From Ornithinimicrobium avium (lineage in GTDB: Bacteria; Actinomycetota; Actinomycetes; Actinomycetales; Dermatophilaceae), in contig NZ_CP031229.1 of NCBI RefSeq assembly GCF_003351765.1, positions 1,674,001 to 1,738,000 on the forward strand: DNA of 64,000 nt, given 5' to 3'. Below are positions 1-8,698 of the stretch, in pieces. A program made the position numbers and the translations under genes. How positions within the stretch are numbered: position 1 is the stretch's first letter; every line of letters begins with the position of its first letter. The notes under the pieces were generated by a model. The model saw nothing but the letters and a program-made list of their open reading frames with translations, searched no databases and was not told the DNA's origin.

Positions 1-525
1 CAGAACGGAGTGCCAACCGTCCCGCATCACGCCGCGGTGGTTCAGCAGCGCCGGGACGGCGAGCGGCAGGGGAAATCCGTTTCGCCACATTGGCTTGTAG
101 CTTGCGACGTTCCCCACGTTCGCTTGCCAGACCAGCAGCTCCCAGCCGAGCGAGCCGAAGGCATGGTCAAGCGCTAGCGCCACAGCCCCGGTCATGGCGC
201 CCCGGCCACGGGTCCGTGGGTGGGTAACGTAGCCAACATCCCCCGAGGCATGCTTTCCCTCGCCCCCTCCGGAGCGTAGATCGATCGTGCCGGCATACGC
301 CCCATCTTTCTCGATCGCCCAAGAGACACGATCGGGCGACGGCTCGATCATCTCCGCGAGGTACTCCTTTGCCATCTCCTTCGAGTAGGGCCTCGGCACC
401 GTGGTCCAACGGACAGTCTCGGGATCGATACACCGCTCAAGGACTGGCCCGAGGTCGTCCATCGTGTGCGGTCGAAGGGACACACCGGGACCGGTCAGGA
501 CGGGGATCTCGAGTGCGTCGGACAT
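1..525 (-). CDS. GNAT-family N-acetyltransferase (3-prime end cut by window edge)
   Basis: Reading the minus strand from ATG at 525 gives an open frame of 175 codons that runs off the window. The N-terminus (MSDALEIPVLTGPGVSLRPH) is typical of RimJ/RimL-like GNAT acetyltransferases, which move an acetyl group from acetyl-CoA to an amine. The middle holds GYVTHPRTRGRGAMTGAVAL, the expected acetyl-CoA loop (RGRGAMTGA), followed by the WELLVWQANVGNVAS stretch usual in this family (normally N-x-x-S). A typical member is 170-200 residues, so little is missing. The substrate cannot be told. It stands alone, diverging from the nucleotidyltransferase at 705. Family call is firm; the role is unknown. 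Confidence 0.8.
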   Translation of the reverse strand, partial: MSDALEIPVLTGPGVSLRPHTMDDLGPVLERCIDPETVRWTTVPRPYSKEMAKEYLAEMIEPSPDRVSWAIEKDGAYAGTIDLRSGGGEGKHASGDVGYVTHPRTRGRGAMTGAVALALDHAFGSLGWELLVWQANVGNVASYKPMWRNGFPLPLAVPALLNHRGVMRDGWHSVL

Positions 526-579
526 GCCCGAAACGCTACCTGCTGGACGGAGCACCGCCAGGCCGTGGACGCCCGCATC

Positions 580-664
580 TGCCGCGCTGAGGACGCTAGC
601 CTGCGGCGCGTCCGATCATGCCGCGCTGAGGACGCTAGCCTGCGGCGCGTCCGATCATGCCGCG
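580..664. repeat. 39-bp direct tandem repeat, about 2.2 copies
   Basis: Two perfect copies of a 39-bp unit (580-618 and 619-657) are followed by the first 7 bases of a third. The unit begins tgccgcgctgaggacgctag. It lies in the 179-bp space between two divergent genes, directly before the nucleotidyltransferase start, so it could hold a duplicated promoter or operator or be a neutral duplication. Confidence 0.9.
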
Positions 665-704
665 GGTCGCGATAACCTGGTGGACGGGAGGGCAGACTTC
701 TCCT

Positions 705-1187
705 ATGGAGAACTCCTCTCAGATGACCGCCGCCGAGGTGGTGCAGATCGTCGCCTGGCTTGACGCCAACGGGGTGGTCTATCAGATCAACGGCGGATGG
801 GGCGTCGATGCGCTGGTGGGACGACAGACGCGCCCTCACCAAGATCTCGACGTGTTCATCGACGAAGTTCACGAAGCCGACTTCATGGCCTGGCTCACCT
901 CCCCGGGCTACCGGGTCACCGAGGATTGGCGACCAGTCCGCGTGCAGTTATCGAGTCCCCTGGGGCAAGTAGACGTCCACGCAATGCGCTTGGACCCGGC
1001 CTGCGACGGGGTCCAGCAAGGTCTCGACGACGACGTGTACCTCCACCCTTCTGAGCAGAGAGTCGTCGGCCTCATCGACGGTCAAGCAGTCGCCGTGGCT
1101 AGCGCCGAGCGAGCCCGTCAGCTTCGAAGTGGCTATCGCCTGCGCGCCGTGGACCTCCACGACCTCGCATTACTCGACGAGCTGTAG
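705..1187 (+). CDS. Nucleotidyltransferase, aminoglycoside/lincosamide adenylyltransferase-like
   Basis: The 160-residue product has the signature of small antibiotic nucleotidyltransferases: a GGWGVDALVGR block (residues 30-40) followed by RPHQDLDVFID with the metal-binding pair D47/D49. Enzymes of this fold (ANT(2'')/LinA-like, Aminoglyc_resit family) transfer AMP to hydroxyls of aminoglycosides or lincosamides, but many members have no known substrate. The ATG at 705 was chosen because a purine-rich stretch (gggaggg, 686-692) lies upstream; an in-frame ATG at 723 is possible. It may confer or descend from drug resistance; the sequence alone does not show it. It lies in accessory DNA just after a 39-bp tandem repeat. 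Confidence 0.75.
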   Translation: MENSSQMTAAEVVQIVAWLDANGVVYQINGGWGVDALVGRQTRPHQDLDVFIDEVHEADFMAWLTSPGYRVTEDWRPVRVQLSSPLGQVDVHAMRLDPACDGVQQGLDDDVYLHPSEQRVVGLIDGQAVAVASAERARQLRSGYRLRAVDLHDLALLDEL

Positions 1188-1633
1188 GCATCCTCTACTG
1201 CCGTGAGCCGCTCGTCCGTCCGAATGCGTTACCGCCGCGCCAGACGCGCGTCCTTCCGCCCACTACGGGGCAGCGTCACATCGCCCAGAAGGGTCTACCC
1301 GGGAGCGCGCACCTTCTCGCTCTCATGTCGACGAGCGATCGTCAAGCAGCGGCGTCCCTGCGCGAAGTGCCGACCGCCGAACAAGCGAAGAGGGCCGACC
1401 GCCACGGGACGAGCGGGACCGCCCCACCGCCGAGGGGCCACGGTGAGATGAGCGCGGGGGTAGGTGCTCGAACGCCCGCGGCCACTAAGCGCTCCAGCAT
1501 GTGAGCACGCGCCGCGGACAGCCGGGTGGCTGTTCGGCTAGCCCGGCTAGCGTGCCAATCGACCTCCCCTGGCCGATGCTCACCGGAGTTGGAGTAGACT
1601 GACGTGACCTAGTTCACGTGGCCATGAGGAGAG
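1188..1633. other. Intergenic region, no gene seen except a regulatory palindrome
   Basis: About 450 bases with no convincing gene; the open frame at 1203-1451 is arginine/proline-rich with no recognisable domain and looks like a chance GC-rich frame. The right end carries the palindrome and ribosome binding site of the next gene. Confidence 0.6.
1602..1619. promoter_or_regulatory. Palindromic operator candidate with GTGA-N6-TCAC core (Crp/GlxR-like)
   Basis: The sequence acgtgacctagttcacgt has perfect 6-base arms around a 6-base spacer and contains GTGA-N6-TCAC, the core pattern recognised by Crp/GlxR regulators of actinobacteria. It lies just downstream of a TAGACT (1595-1600) that could be a -10 box and 15 bases before the ATG at 1634, so a bound regulator there would be expected to repress. 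Regulator identity is inferred. Confidence 0.5.
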
Positions 1634-2281
1634 ATGATGAGGCACGATGCGCCGACTTCGGTGGTGCCAATCTACCCTGCGGATCCTGATCCGGCAAGGC
1701 CCCGTGGCATAGCGGCCGACAGGCCGGAGCTTTATGAGTTCGCCGCTCATCGTTCCTTGGAAACCCTCAAGTCCCAGGAGCAAGAGTTGACGACCACGCG
1801 GACGCGCGCCGTTCACATTGTAGCGTTCCTCGGCGCAGCCACGGCCTTTCTCGTGACAACCATAGTTGGAAGAAACGGGGCAGGGACTGGTGCGCGTGAC
1901 GATGCGCTCTACGTTTCGGGTCTTGTGGTGGCCTGCGTATTGGCGGTGGCGGCCGTACTCCTTTTGATGTCCCTTCTCACGGGGAGGCCGGGAGTAGTGC
2001 GAAGACTCCCTGGGTCAAAGCCCTTTCCCTTCCGAGTCGAGCACAAATTAACGTTCATGTTTGATCTTCGTGGTGACACCCTCGCCGGTTGGGTAGTGGC
2101 AAAAGATGGGAAGCTCAGGTCGGCCGCGAAGTTCTACGAGCGCGTCACACAACAGGCTCGTCGCATGCAGTTGTTCAATGAACGTAGCCTGCAGGCGGTG
2201 CACTTCCGATATCGAGCGTTCGTTCTCCTAGTACTCCTGCAATTGGCTGCCTGGGCGACCTTAGCCCTGCGTTTCGGGTAG
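1634..2281 (+). CDS. Three-helix membrane protein of unknown function
   Basis: The 215-residue protein has three predicted membrane segments, at about residues 60-79, 93-115 and 194-213. A charged, helical stretch precedes the first pair (about 35-58) and a soluble stretch of about 75 residues separates it from the last. The arrangement recalls small 2TM/3TM effector-like membrane proteins found beside defence genes, but I recognise no named domain. An aggaga ribosome site lies just upstream; ATG at 1637 is an alternative start. The gene ends 12 bases before the pentapeptide-repeat gene, so the two are probably one transcript. Third-position GC is lower than in the chromosomal genes, which suggests transfer. 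Confidence 0.65.
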   Translation: MMRHDAPTSVVPIYPADPDPARPRGIAADRPELYEFAAHRSLETLKSQEQELTTTRTRAVHIVAFLGAATAFLVTTIVGRNGAGTGARDDALYVSGLVVACVLAVAAVLLLMSLLTGRPGVVRRLPGSKPFPFRVEHKLTFMFDLRGDTLAGWVVAKDGKLRSAAKFYERVTQQARRMQLFNERSLQAVHFRYRAFVLLVLLQLAAWATLALRFG

Positions 2282-2293
2282 CGGGGACGTCAG

Positions 2294-3352
2294 TTGACGG
2301 AGAATGAAGGCTCACCGGAAGATGACGAAGGGGAAGGTGCAGACCCCGAAAGAGAGGAGGGGGACGAGGACACGCCGGCCCCTGCGCCCACCCCCGCGCC
2401 CACTGATCCCGAAGATCCTCCAGAAATTGAGCCATGGGAACCTCTGGAGTTTGATGACGATCCCGCAATTGTCACGGACCCAACGGCCCTTGTCACAACG
2501 TATGGGGCGCGCAATCCGAGGTTAGGCCGTGCCGTACGGAACCTGCTGGACAAGATTCCGCACCAAGGCACCCACTCGATGCCACCAGAGGGCATCGATC
2601 TGACTGGGGCGAATCTGAGTAGCGCGGACTTGCAGGGTGCTTTTCTTGAGCGCGCATTACTGAACAGCGCCATCTTGAGTCGGGCTGATCTCTCATCTGC
2701 GAATCTGTCTGGAGCTCATCTCACGGCCGCGCTCATGAGTGAGGCAAACTTGTTCGGTGCGGATGCGACGGCCGCCAAGTTTGCGGACGCGAAGCTGCAG
2801 AGCGCCGTCCTCTCCTGGGCGCACGCTTCTGGCGCACACTTCGAATATGCGGACCTAACGGGCGCAGACCTGACGTCAGCGGTCCTTTCGCATGCGTCCT
2901 TCTCTCGGGCGCGACTGCGGGGAAGTTATCTTGGTTCTGCTAATCTGGTTGAGGCGTCCTTCGAGGGTGCCGACCTCCAAGGTGCCGACCTGCGGGCGGC
3001 ACTTATACGGAAGACGAACTTCCGCAAAGCTAATTTGACAGCTTCGAACCTGTCGGCTACCAAGATCGATGGCGCGTCGCTTGCACATGCCACTCTCAAG
3101 CAGGCTGACTTATCGCATAGTCGGCTGTACGATTCTGACCTCGCTGACGCGGACCTCCGAGGGGCCATCCTAGTTGGATCGGTCCTTGGCCGGAGCAACC
3201 TTGTCGGGGCTCGTTGGGACAATGGAACCGACTGGGGGTCGACAGATATCCTTGAACTCATGCTCATGCGATCGAAACGACTACAGGATGGGTCATACGT
3301 AATCCTGGGGGCTGAAAATCCGGTGAATACTCGAGTTCTCGTCTCGCAGTGA
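2294..3352 (+). CDS. Pentapeptide-repeat protein with acidic N-terminal tail
   Basis: The 352-residue product opens with an acidic, Pro-rich, probably disordered region (about 1-60; many E/D and PAPAPTPAP). From about residue 100 to 310 it is built of A(D/N)Lxx pentapeptide repeats, for example GANLSSADLQGAFLERALL, which fold as a right-handed quadrilateral beta-helix. Such proteins serve as scaffolds or partners; a few (Qnr, MfpA) mimic DNA and protect gyrase, but nothing here shows that role. The start is TTG at 2294 with a gggga stretch upstream; no in-frame ATG fits better. It follows the membrane protein by 12 bases, and the pair may act together at the membrane (inference). Confidence 0.85.
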   Translation: MTENEGSPEDDEGEGADPEREEGDEDTPAPAPTPAPTDPEDPPEIEPWEPLEFDDDPAIVTDPTALVTTYGARNPRLGRAVRNLLDKIPHQGTHSMPPEGIDLTGANLSSADLQGAFLERALLNSAILSRADLSSANLSGAHLTAALMSEANLFGADATAAKFADAKLQSAVLSWAHASGAHFEYADLTGADLTSAVLSHASFSRARLRGSYLGSANLVEASFEGADLQGADLRAALIRKTNFRKANLTASNLSATKIDGASLAHATLKQADLSHSRLYDSDLADADLRGAILVGSVLGRSNLVGARWDNGTDWGSTDILELMLMRSKRLQDGSYVILGAENPVNTRVLVSQ

Positions 3353-3859
3353 CTGGTAAAGTGTGCGTCGCCGTCTTCAGCCGCGCATGTAGTCAGTGGG
3401 GCCAACTTGTCGGAACTAACCGCAGGAAGCCCTGCCAGTTCCCTCCGCTCGTCGACTGAGAAGACCGGCGTGCTTGGGGTCACCCATGGGTGCGGAGCCG
3501 CCGGACTGAGCGTGGTCGCACGCTACTGCCGCGAGTCGGAAGTGCCGGCGGTGCGTCACCGCGCCGCGATCGACGCCGACCACGACGGTGACGCGCCGCC
3601 GCTAGCTTTCGCGCTTCGTGTCAAGAGGTTGGTTCGGGCGTGCGTCATCGGCCGTGCACCAGGGTGTGGATGCTGCGCACGGCGGGGGCAATGAGGAGGT
3701 GGGGGTCGGGGAGGTTCCGTGCTATGGGCCGCCGAGTTCGGCAGGCTGATCAGGCGCCGTCAGGCGGCAGGCTCTCGTGTGCGCTGTGGCGGGGGGCGGC
3801 CCAGCGCGGACGGGCGGCAAGCTAGGTTGCGCCGTCGTGCGGCATAGCTAACGTGGCCG
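3353..3859. other. Intergenic region without a recognisable gene
   Basis: About 500 bases between the pentapeptide-repeat gene and the IS110 remnant. Frames such as 3407-3694 lack a ribosome site and family features. Part may be the non-coding flank of the IS110 element, whose end I cannot place because IS110 elements lack conventional terminal inverted repeats. Confidence 0.5.
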
Positions 3860-5467
3860 TCACCGTCCGCGGCTGAGCCTTCCTCGACGATACGCCTCCT
3901 CATCGAAGGGGCGCTGGGTCAGGAGCATCCGGTAGGTCAGGCGGCAGGCGTTTGCGGGCCAGCGCCACGCGGGCCTGAATCGGCGCCATGCCGCGGGCGC
4001 GCAGCTGGGCGTCACGTTCGGCGAACGCAGGGGAGAACCGGGACAGGCCCCAGGCGATGCCCATCAGCGCGTCGCGGTGCTCGGCCAGGCCCTGCCGGGA
4101 GATCCGTCCGCGCCGTCGCAGGGTCGCCGACTCATACATCGCCGGTGCCAGCCCGGTCGCCGAGTACAGGTGCTCGGCGTCGGGGAACCGGTCGATCGGC
4201 AGGCTGTGCGCCGCGAACGCCGCCGCCCGGACCGTGGCCACGCCGGGCAGGGTGGTGAGCACCTGCCCGTCGGTGCGCGCCAGCAGCATCGTGATCTCCT
4301 CCTCCAGTGCCGTGATGTCGGCCTGCAGGGTCCGGTAGCGGCCCAGGTCCCGGCACAGACGGCTGGCGCGTGCCTGCGCGTCCGGTGGCGGGGGCAGGGC
4401 CCCGCGCCACCGGTCGGCCCAGTAGCGTGCGGTGGCCGGGCCGATCCGGCCCGGTGACCTGGCGGTCAGGGAACGGACAGATGCCGGCCGTCCGGCGAAC
4501 GCCACCGCGCAGGCCAGCACCGCCTGACCGGTCGCTCCTTCGACCGCGAGCGAGCGGCCGTGCCCGGCCGGTGCCGACAGCCCGGGGACGAGGGCGTTGA
4601 GCTGGTCGTGCAGCCGCTGCTGCGCCTTCTTGCGGTCGGCGACCAGACCGCGTCGGTGCCGGACCGCGGCGCACAGCTCATCCACGACCGACTCCCGCGC
4701 CTGGGCCCGTCCCGCTCCTTGCCTGGCCAGGTAGGTCTCAGGCCGCCTCCGTCCCGTGCACGATCGCACTCAGCTTGGCCAGCGCGTCGACGAGCTTGTC
4801 GTAGATCTGATGGACGCCATCATGTTCGCGGTGGCAGTGGACGACCCCGAGGCGCCACCAAGCTCCGCCCGCGTGGCCGCGGCGGTGCCGGTGGCCGGGC
4901 TGCCGCGCCGCAAGGGCAAGATCCAGCTCATCGACGCCACGGGTGCCTGGCGCCCCAGGGGTCGTCAGGAGCGACGATCTTGGAGATCTCGGATCCAGGA
5001 CGAAGTCGCGGTCCGCCTCGGTGCGTCCTCGGCATGAGGGACACCTCCAGCGTCGAGCTGACCGGCCTGGCAGTAGTCGCCCAGACTGCAGATCACGCGC
5101 GGCCTGTCAGCGCGGCGCAGTCGCGGTCATCGGTCTTGAACCGGCCCGACCCCAGCTGGGTGCGTGCCGCCTTCGTCTCCGAGGGCGCGAACAGCCGCAC
5201 CGATCCGGGGTGCAACCGCTCCAGCTCGCTCGCCCAGGCACGGTGCAGGCTGCCGGTCGCCTCGATCGCGATCACCAGAGCGTCGTGACCGGCCACCTGC
5301 GAGGTGACCGTGCTCTCCAGATCCCCGATCCCGGCGCGCGAGACCGGCATCGAGGACGGCTCGGTCACCAGACCCTGACCGTCACAGACCCAGACCCGGT
5401 TCATCACCTTCCCCGGGTCGATCGCCACTACCAGAGCCGAGGGGCCCAAGGGCGCCTGAAGCAACAT
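3860..5467 (-). pseudogene. IS110-family transposase, interrupted and frameshifted
   Basis: The N-terminal half (5467 down to about 5105) carries the DEDD RuvC-like domain of IS110 recombinases: VVAIDPGK with the first catalytic Asp, then IAIEATGSLHRAW and FKTDDRDCAALT. The C-terminal half (about 4736 to 3860) resumes at YLARQGAG and has the Transposase_20 region: LTTLPGVATVRAAAFAAH, YSATGLAPA, and SRQGLAEHRDALMGIAWGLS with the catalytic Ser. The two halves should be contiguous but are separated by about 370 unrelated bases. A further frameshift near 3955 breaks the tail; reading the other frame restores NACRLTYRMLLTQ before a TGA at 3860-3862. Start ATG at 5467 has ggagg 6 bases upstream. 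Inactive as read. Confidence 0.85.
4737..5104. other. Foreign segment splitting the IS110 transposase
   Basis: About 370 bases lie exactly between the transposase residues AALT and YLARQ. The plus strand has an open frame (4756-5037) containing KGKIQLIDATGAWRP, which resembles the C-terminal part of type I restriction methyltransferases (HsdM, KIQLIDAT motif), but it is too short and degenerate to be a gene. The minus strand ends with YDKLVDALAKLSAIVHG followed by a stop, possibly another gene tail. It looks like a patchwork of gene debris; no terminal repeats of an inserted element were found. Confidence 0.5.
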
Positions 5468-5826
5468 GACAGACCTCCTCACCGCACGAACGGTGCTCAG
5501 CCCGCGCCACCAAGCCTTTGCCGGCGGTCACGGTAGGCCATCGCCTCGACGGCCCACCATCAGCCTGCGCTCCTCGACGTCAATGTCGTTCATGCTCGCT
5601 GCGCTGCGCGTGCTCCACATTGACCTCTCCCACGCTCCGGCCGGTGGCTGGCCGCCTACCGAGGCGATGCCCCACCTCATGGCCTATCAGCTAGCTAGGA
5701 TGATCGAGCCCGATCTCGCTCGGCTAACCATTCGCGACCACTGATCCGAACGAACGGTCGCTTGGAAGGTGCGCCCTCCATGCCGTCGTCACAAATCGGC
5801 AGGAAGAGTAACGTTGCGCGACCGTT
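5468..5826. other. Upstream flank of IS110 remnant; no gene seen
   Basis: About 360 bases between the IS110 start and the end of the VWA-protease gene. The frame at 5466-5744 has no recognisable features. In IS110-group elements the non-coding end upstream of the recombinase gene encodes the bridge RNA, so part of this stretch may be that end (established for the family, not shown here). Confidence 0.4.
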
Positions 5827-7581
5827 TCACGCGGTGGGAGAGTCGGGTGGCAGGTACGGCACCTTCCCGATCTCGCCTCCGTTGAGCTGACGGCTGTTCT
5901 GGTCGATGTATGCCCAGTCGTCGAACGGGGTCATGACGATCTTCTCCCCGAGGAAGTCCATCATGGCCTCGTTGTACTCGTAGTACGGGGGTCGCACCAG
6001 GTCGATGTTTGCGCTGACGCCGTCCTGGTACTTTTCCCAGGGGAACCACTCGTCCGAACAGTCCCAGTTGATCGCGCCCTTCGAGTTCACTCTCTGCAGG
6101 TTGCCGTCCTCGCAGTGGTAGAGAACCTTGTTGACGCCACCGGTGTCGGCGCCGGACATCCAGAGCCCCACGGTCTCGTTCAGGTTCAACTCGTTCAGGG
6201 TGTACACCACGCCAGGACCCCACCGGGAGTAGTCGACACCGGCCCCGGGGATCTCTCCATGGTTCATGTAGTCGTAGTTCATCACCGACAGGTAGTTCGG
6301 CTTGTGCGCGTTGAACGCCTCGCACGCCAAGTCCGTCGACGCGCCGGGACACTCACCCTCGACGACGCCCCCGTGCTGCAGACCGAAGTTGTGGCCCAGT
6401 TCGTGCATGATGACAGCTGCCTGCTTTTTGGCGCTCCCACGACACTTCTGAGGTGTCCCTTTCCCGGACTCTCCCGCGCAGAAGTTGACCACAAGCGCCT
6501 GGCCACGAGCTTGGGCCCGACCCTTAAAATCAGCCTGAGCAGAGTGGATTGACGCCATGTAGTGCGCCCACCCTCGCTCATCCGTCGAGAGCCGCTCCAA
6601 CGCGAAACTCCAGTCGTTGTCGGCTTGCGTAGCAAGGGACCCGATCTCATCGCCCTGCTCCGCTGTCAGGGGTGTCGACTTCTGAACGACGTGCAGCCGG
6701 ATCCCCTGCGATCCGTCGGGGTTGGCAACCGGGGCTGCTGCGAAGGCGTCGACGAGACGCTCCCACACGTCCTCGTTGGGCATGACGCCCTTCTGCGCCT
6801 CGACGACCAGGACGACGTCCTTCTTGTCGCTGCCCGCGCCAAGGTCATGCAGAGCGGTGGAGAAAACCCCATACCCGAGGTCCCGGCGACTGTCCTCCCA
6901 CGGGTCCGGAAGCCCATCCTCGTCCACGTCCAGGACACCCCCGGTGGCCTGCAGGAGGGCGTCGACGAGCGCACCGGGGTCGCCCGCCGGAATGTACGCC
7001 CCGTTCGTGGCATCAGCCGCGCACGACAGATCCGCCGCCGTGGTCCCCGAGACCTGCAGACCGACGGAGTAGAGCGCGACGTCGATGCCGTCGAACGCGC
7101 TCCCCTTGACGTACTCACAGATCGAGATCCCGCAACTGGTGTCCCCGTCCGTGAGCAGGACGATGCGCTGCTCGCCGTCACTTCCGTACTCGCGGATGTC
7201 GGCGGCAGCCTGGCCCAGAGCTGAAGTCGTCGGTGTCCCACCACCAGCGACCAGCCCCAGGACCGCCGACTCCACCTCTGCTGCGGTGCCCACGTCGATC
7301 GGCACGATGGGCGCTACCGAAGACTGGTCGCAAGAACCTGCATAAGACCGCAGGCCCATGGCAGTGCCCTCGGGCAGCGATGTCGCCGCGGCAGATACTG
7401 CCTCCTTGGCCATCTCCAGCGGAGTTCCAGACATCGATCCCGACACGTCGACCACGAAATGCACGACCGGCGCGGACGGACGGTCCTCGTCCATCGACTG
7501 CGCCGCTCCACCTCCTACCGTCAGCAGCCCGAGACTGGCGACGGCAGAGACGAACCAGGACCACGGTGTGACGATGCGCAC
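5827..7581 (-). CDS. Secreted VWA-domain metzincin metalloprotease
   Basis: The 584-residue protein begins at GTG 7581, preceded by aaggagg, and has a signal peptide (charged start, hydrophobic FVSAVASLGLLTVGGGAAQS). A von Willebrand A domain follows, with a full metal-ion adhesion site: DVSGSMS (about 45-51), GTPTTSAL and LLTDGD. A short acidic DVDEDGLPDPWED loop looks calcium-binding. The C-terminal half is a zinc protease: HELGHNFGLQH (HExxHxxGxxH, about residue 393) and a Met-turn (SVMNYDYM), which define a metzincin. Export, adhesion or protein binding by the VWA part, and proteolysis by the rest, are inferred. No operon partner is evident. A smaller metzincin lies at the right window edge. 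Confidence 0.85.
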   Translation of the reverse strand: MRIVTPWSWFVSAVASLGLLTVGGGAAQSMDEDRPSAPVVHFVVDVSGSMSGTPLEMAKEAVSAAATSLPEGTAMGLRSYAGSCDQSSVAPIVPIDVGTAAEVESAVLGLVAGGGTPTTSALGQAAADIREYGSDGEQRIVLLTDGDTSCGISICEYVKGSAFDGIDVALYSVGLQVSGTTAADLSCAADATNGAYIPAGDPGALVDALLQATGGVLDVDEDGLPDPWEDSRRDLGYGVFSTALHDLGAGSDKKDVVLVVEAQKGVMPNEDVWERLVDAFAAAPVANPDGSQGIRLHVVQKSTPLTAEQGDEIGSLATQADNDWSFALERLSTDERGWAHYMASIHSAQADFKGRAQARGQALVVNFCAGESGKGTPQKCRGSAKKQAAVIMHELGHNFGLQHGGVVEGECPGASTDLACEAFNAHKPNYLSVMNYDYMNHGEIPGAGVDYSRWGPGVVYTLNELNLNETVGLWMSGADTGGVNKVLYHCEDGNLQRVNSKGAINWDCSDEWFPWEKYQDGVSANIDLVRPPYYEYNEAMMDFLGEKIVMTPFDDWAYIDQNSRQLNGGEIGKVPYLPPDSPTA

Positions 7582-7975
7582 AAGGACCTCCTTGGTAGGT
7601 GGCCAGAGGATAGCGAGCGTTTGTCGCTCTTGTGTCGCAGTCACGCCACGAGCTTGCGGCGGAGGAGGTAGGCACATGGCCAACGCCAGCGACACCGGCG
7701 TTCCGCGGAGCTGAACCACGCCGCAGCCAGACCCAACGACCACACAGGACATCGTCAGGAGGTCAACATCCGCCAGCGCGTCCTTTCGCCGCGAATTCGC
7801 CTTGTCGCCAGGGCGGCCGATGGGCTCGTCCACGCCGTGCGTTGCCCGACGTCTGGGCGCCACGTTCGCGCGGGGCAGCTATGTCTGGTGGCGCCAATGA
7901 TGATCGGCATGAAGGGCAGCGATGCCCGGCGGGGCGCGCGCCAGTGCCTTCAGTTCAGTAGGGCATGCTCTTGGC
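7582..7975. other. Divergent promoter region, no gene seen
   Basis: About 390 bases between the start of the leftward VWA-protease gene and the start of the rightward HEPN-like gene. It should hold promoters for both; no clear -35/-10 pair was identified. Confidence 0.45.
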
Positions 7976-8698
7976 ATGAGACTGTCGCGCATGCCAAGAC
8001 CAACGTTGTTCGCGCGGGTCGGGTCGACGCCGGAGTCTGCCTGCGTCTGGGTGGGGGAGAGGCTAGAGACATCAGAAGCCCTTGGAAGCTCGTTCCTTGA
8101 GGCTGCCGACGCTCTGGGAGAGTTGTGGCTGGCCAGTCACGCGTCCTCTGACCGGGACCGGTTGGCCATACCTATCGTTCAGACCTACCGGCACGCAATC
8201 GAGTTACTCTTGAAGGCAGCCTGCGAGAAGGCGGCTGAGCTTGTCGGGTTCAGCCGCTACCTCGGGTACGGGGAGGATGTCAGACCGGCGGATCTTCAGG
8301 ACAGGCTTGGCCAGACGCACTCGATCGCCAGGTTGGTCGAGTTGTTGAGCACGTTGACCGGCGGGATCGACTCCGGGGGGTCCGGCGAGCTGCCACCTGA
8401 GACCAAGGACGCGCTCAAGTACCTCCATGATCAGGACGAGCGCGGGCTAGCGTTCAGATACGCCAGCCGCAAGGTTGGCAAGGGTGAGTCGGCACACTGG
8501 GCACCCGTGCGCCCCACCCTGATGGTCATGGACCTGGAGAACGCAATCACTGAGTTGCATGGGGCGGCACAAATGATCGAGGGAGGACTAATGACATACC
8601 TCCACGAGTACGAATCGTTTCTGCAGGAGAGGTTGTCTGAGCACGAGGCAGCCCAGGTGGACAACGAACAGTACGACGAGAATTGGCGCTACCAGTAG
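7976..8698 (+). CDS. HEPN-like protein of unknown function
   Basis: The 240-residue product contains IPIVQTYRHAIELLLKAACE (about residues 63-82), a helix pattern typical of HEPN-like all-alpha domains, followed by helical segments to about residue 200 and an acidic, glutamine-rich tail. HEPN proteins are often RNases in toxin-antitoxin and defence systems with an RxxxxH motif, but no clear RxxxxH is seen, so catalysis should not be assumed. The ATG at 7976 was chosen; ATG 7991 is also in frame and the ribosome site is weak. It stands alone, diverging from the VWA protease and convergent with the unknown gene at 9011. Confidence 0.5.
   Translation: MRLSRMPRPTLFARVGSTPESACVWVGERLETSEALGSSFLEAADALGELWLASHASSDRDRLAIPIVQTYRHAIELLLKAACEKAAELVGFSRYLGYGEDVRPADLQDRLGQTHSIARLVELLSTLTGGIDSGGSGELPPETKDALKYLHDQDERGLAFRYASRKVGKGESAHWAPVRPTLMVMDLENAITELHGAAQMIEGGLMTYLHEYESFLQERLSEHEAAQVDNEQYDENWRYQ

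Noticed and set aside
1203..1451. Arg/Pro-rich open frame after the nucleotidyltransferase
   Set aside because: Typical GC-rich shadow without family features or ribosome site.
3407..3694. Open frame of 95 codons upstream of the IS110 remnant
   Set aside because: No domain, no ribosome site, unusual composition; chance frame.
4756..5037. Plus-strand open frame with a methylase-like KIQLIDAT segment inside the IS110 remnant
   Set aside because: Only about 15 residues resemble HsdM, no ribosome site, and it lies inside an interrupted gene; treated as debris.
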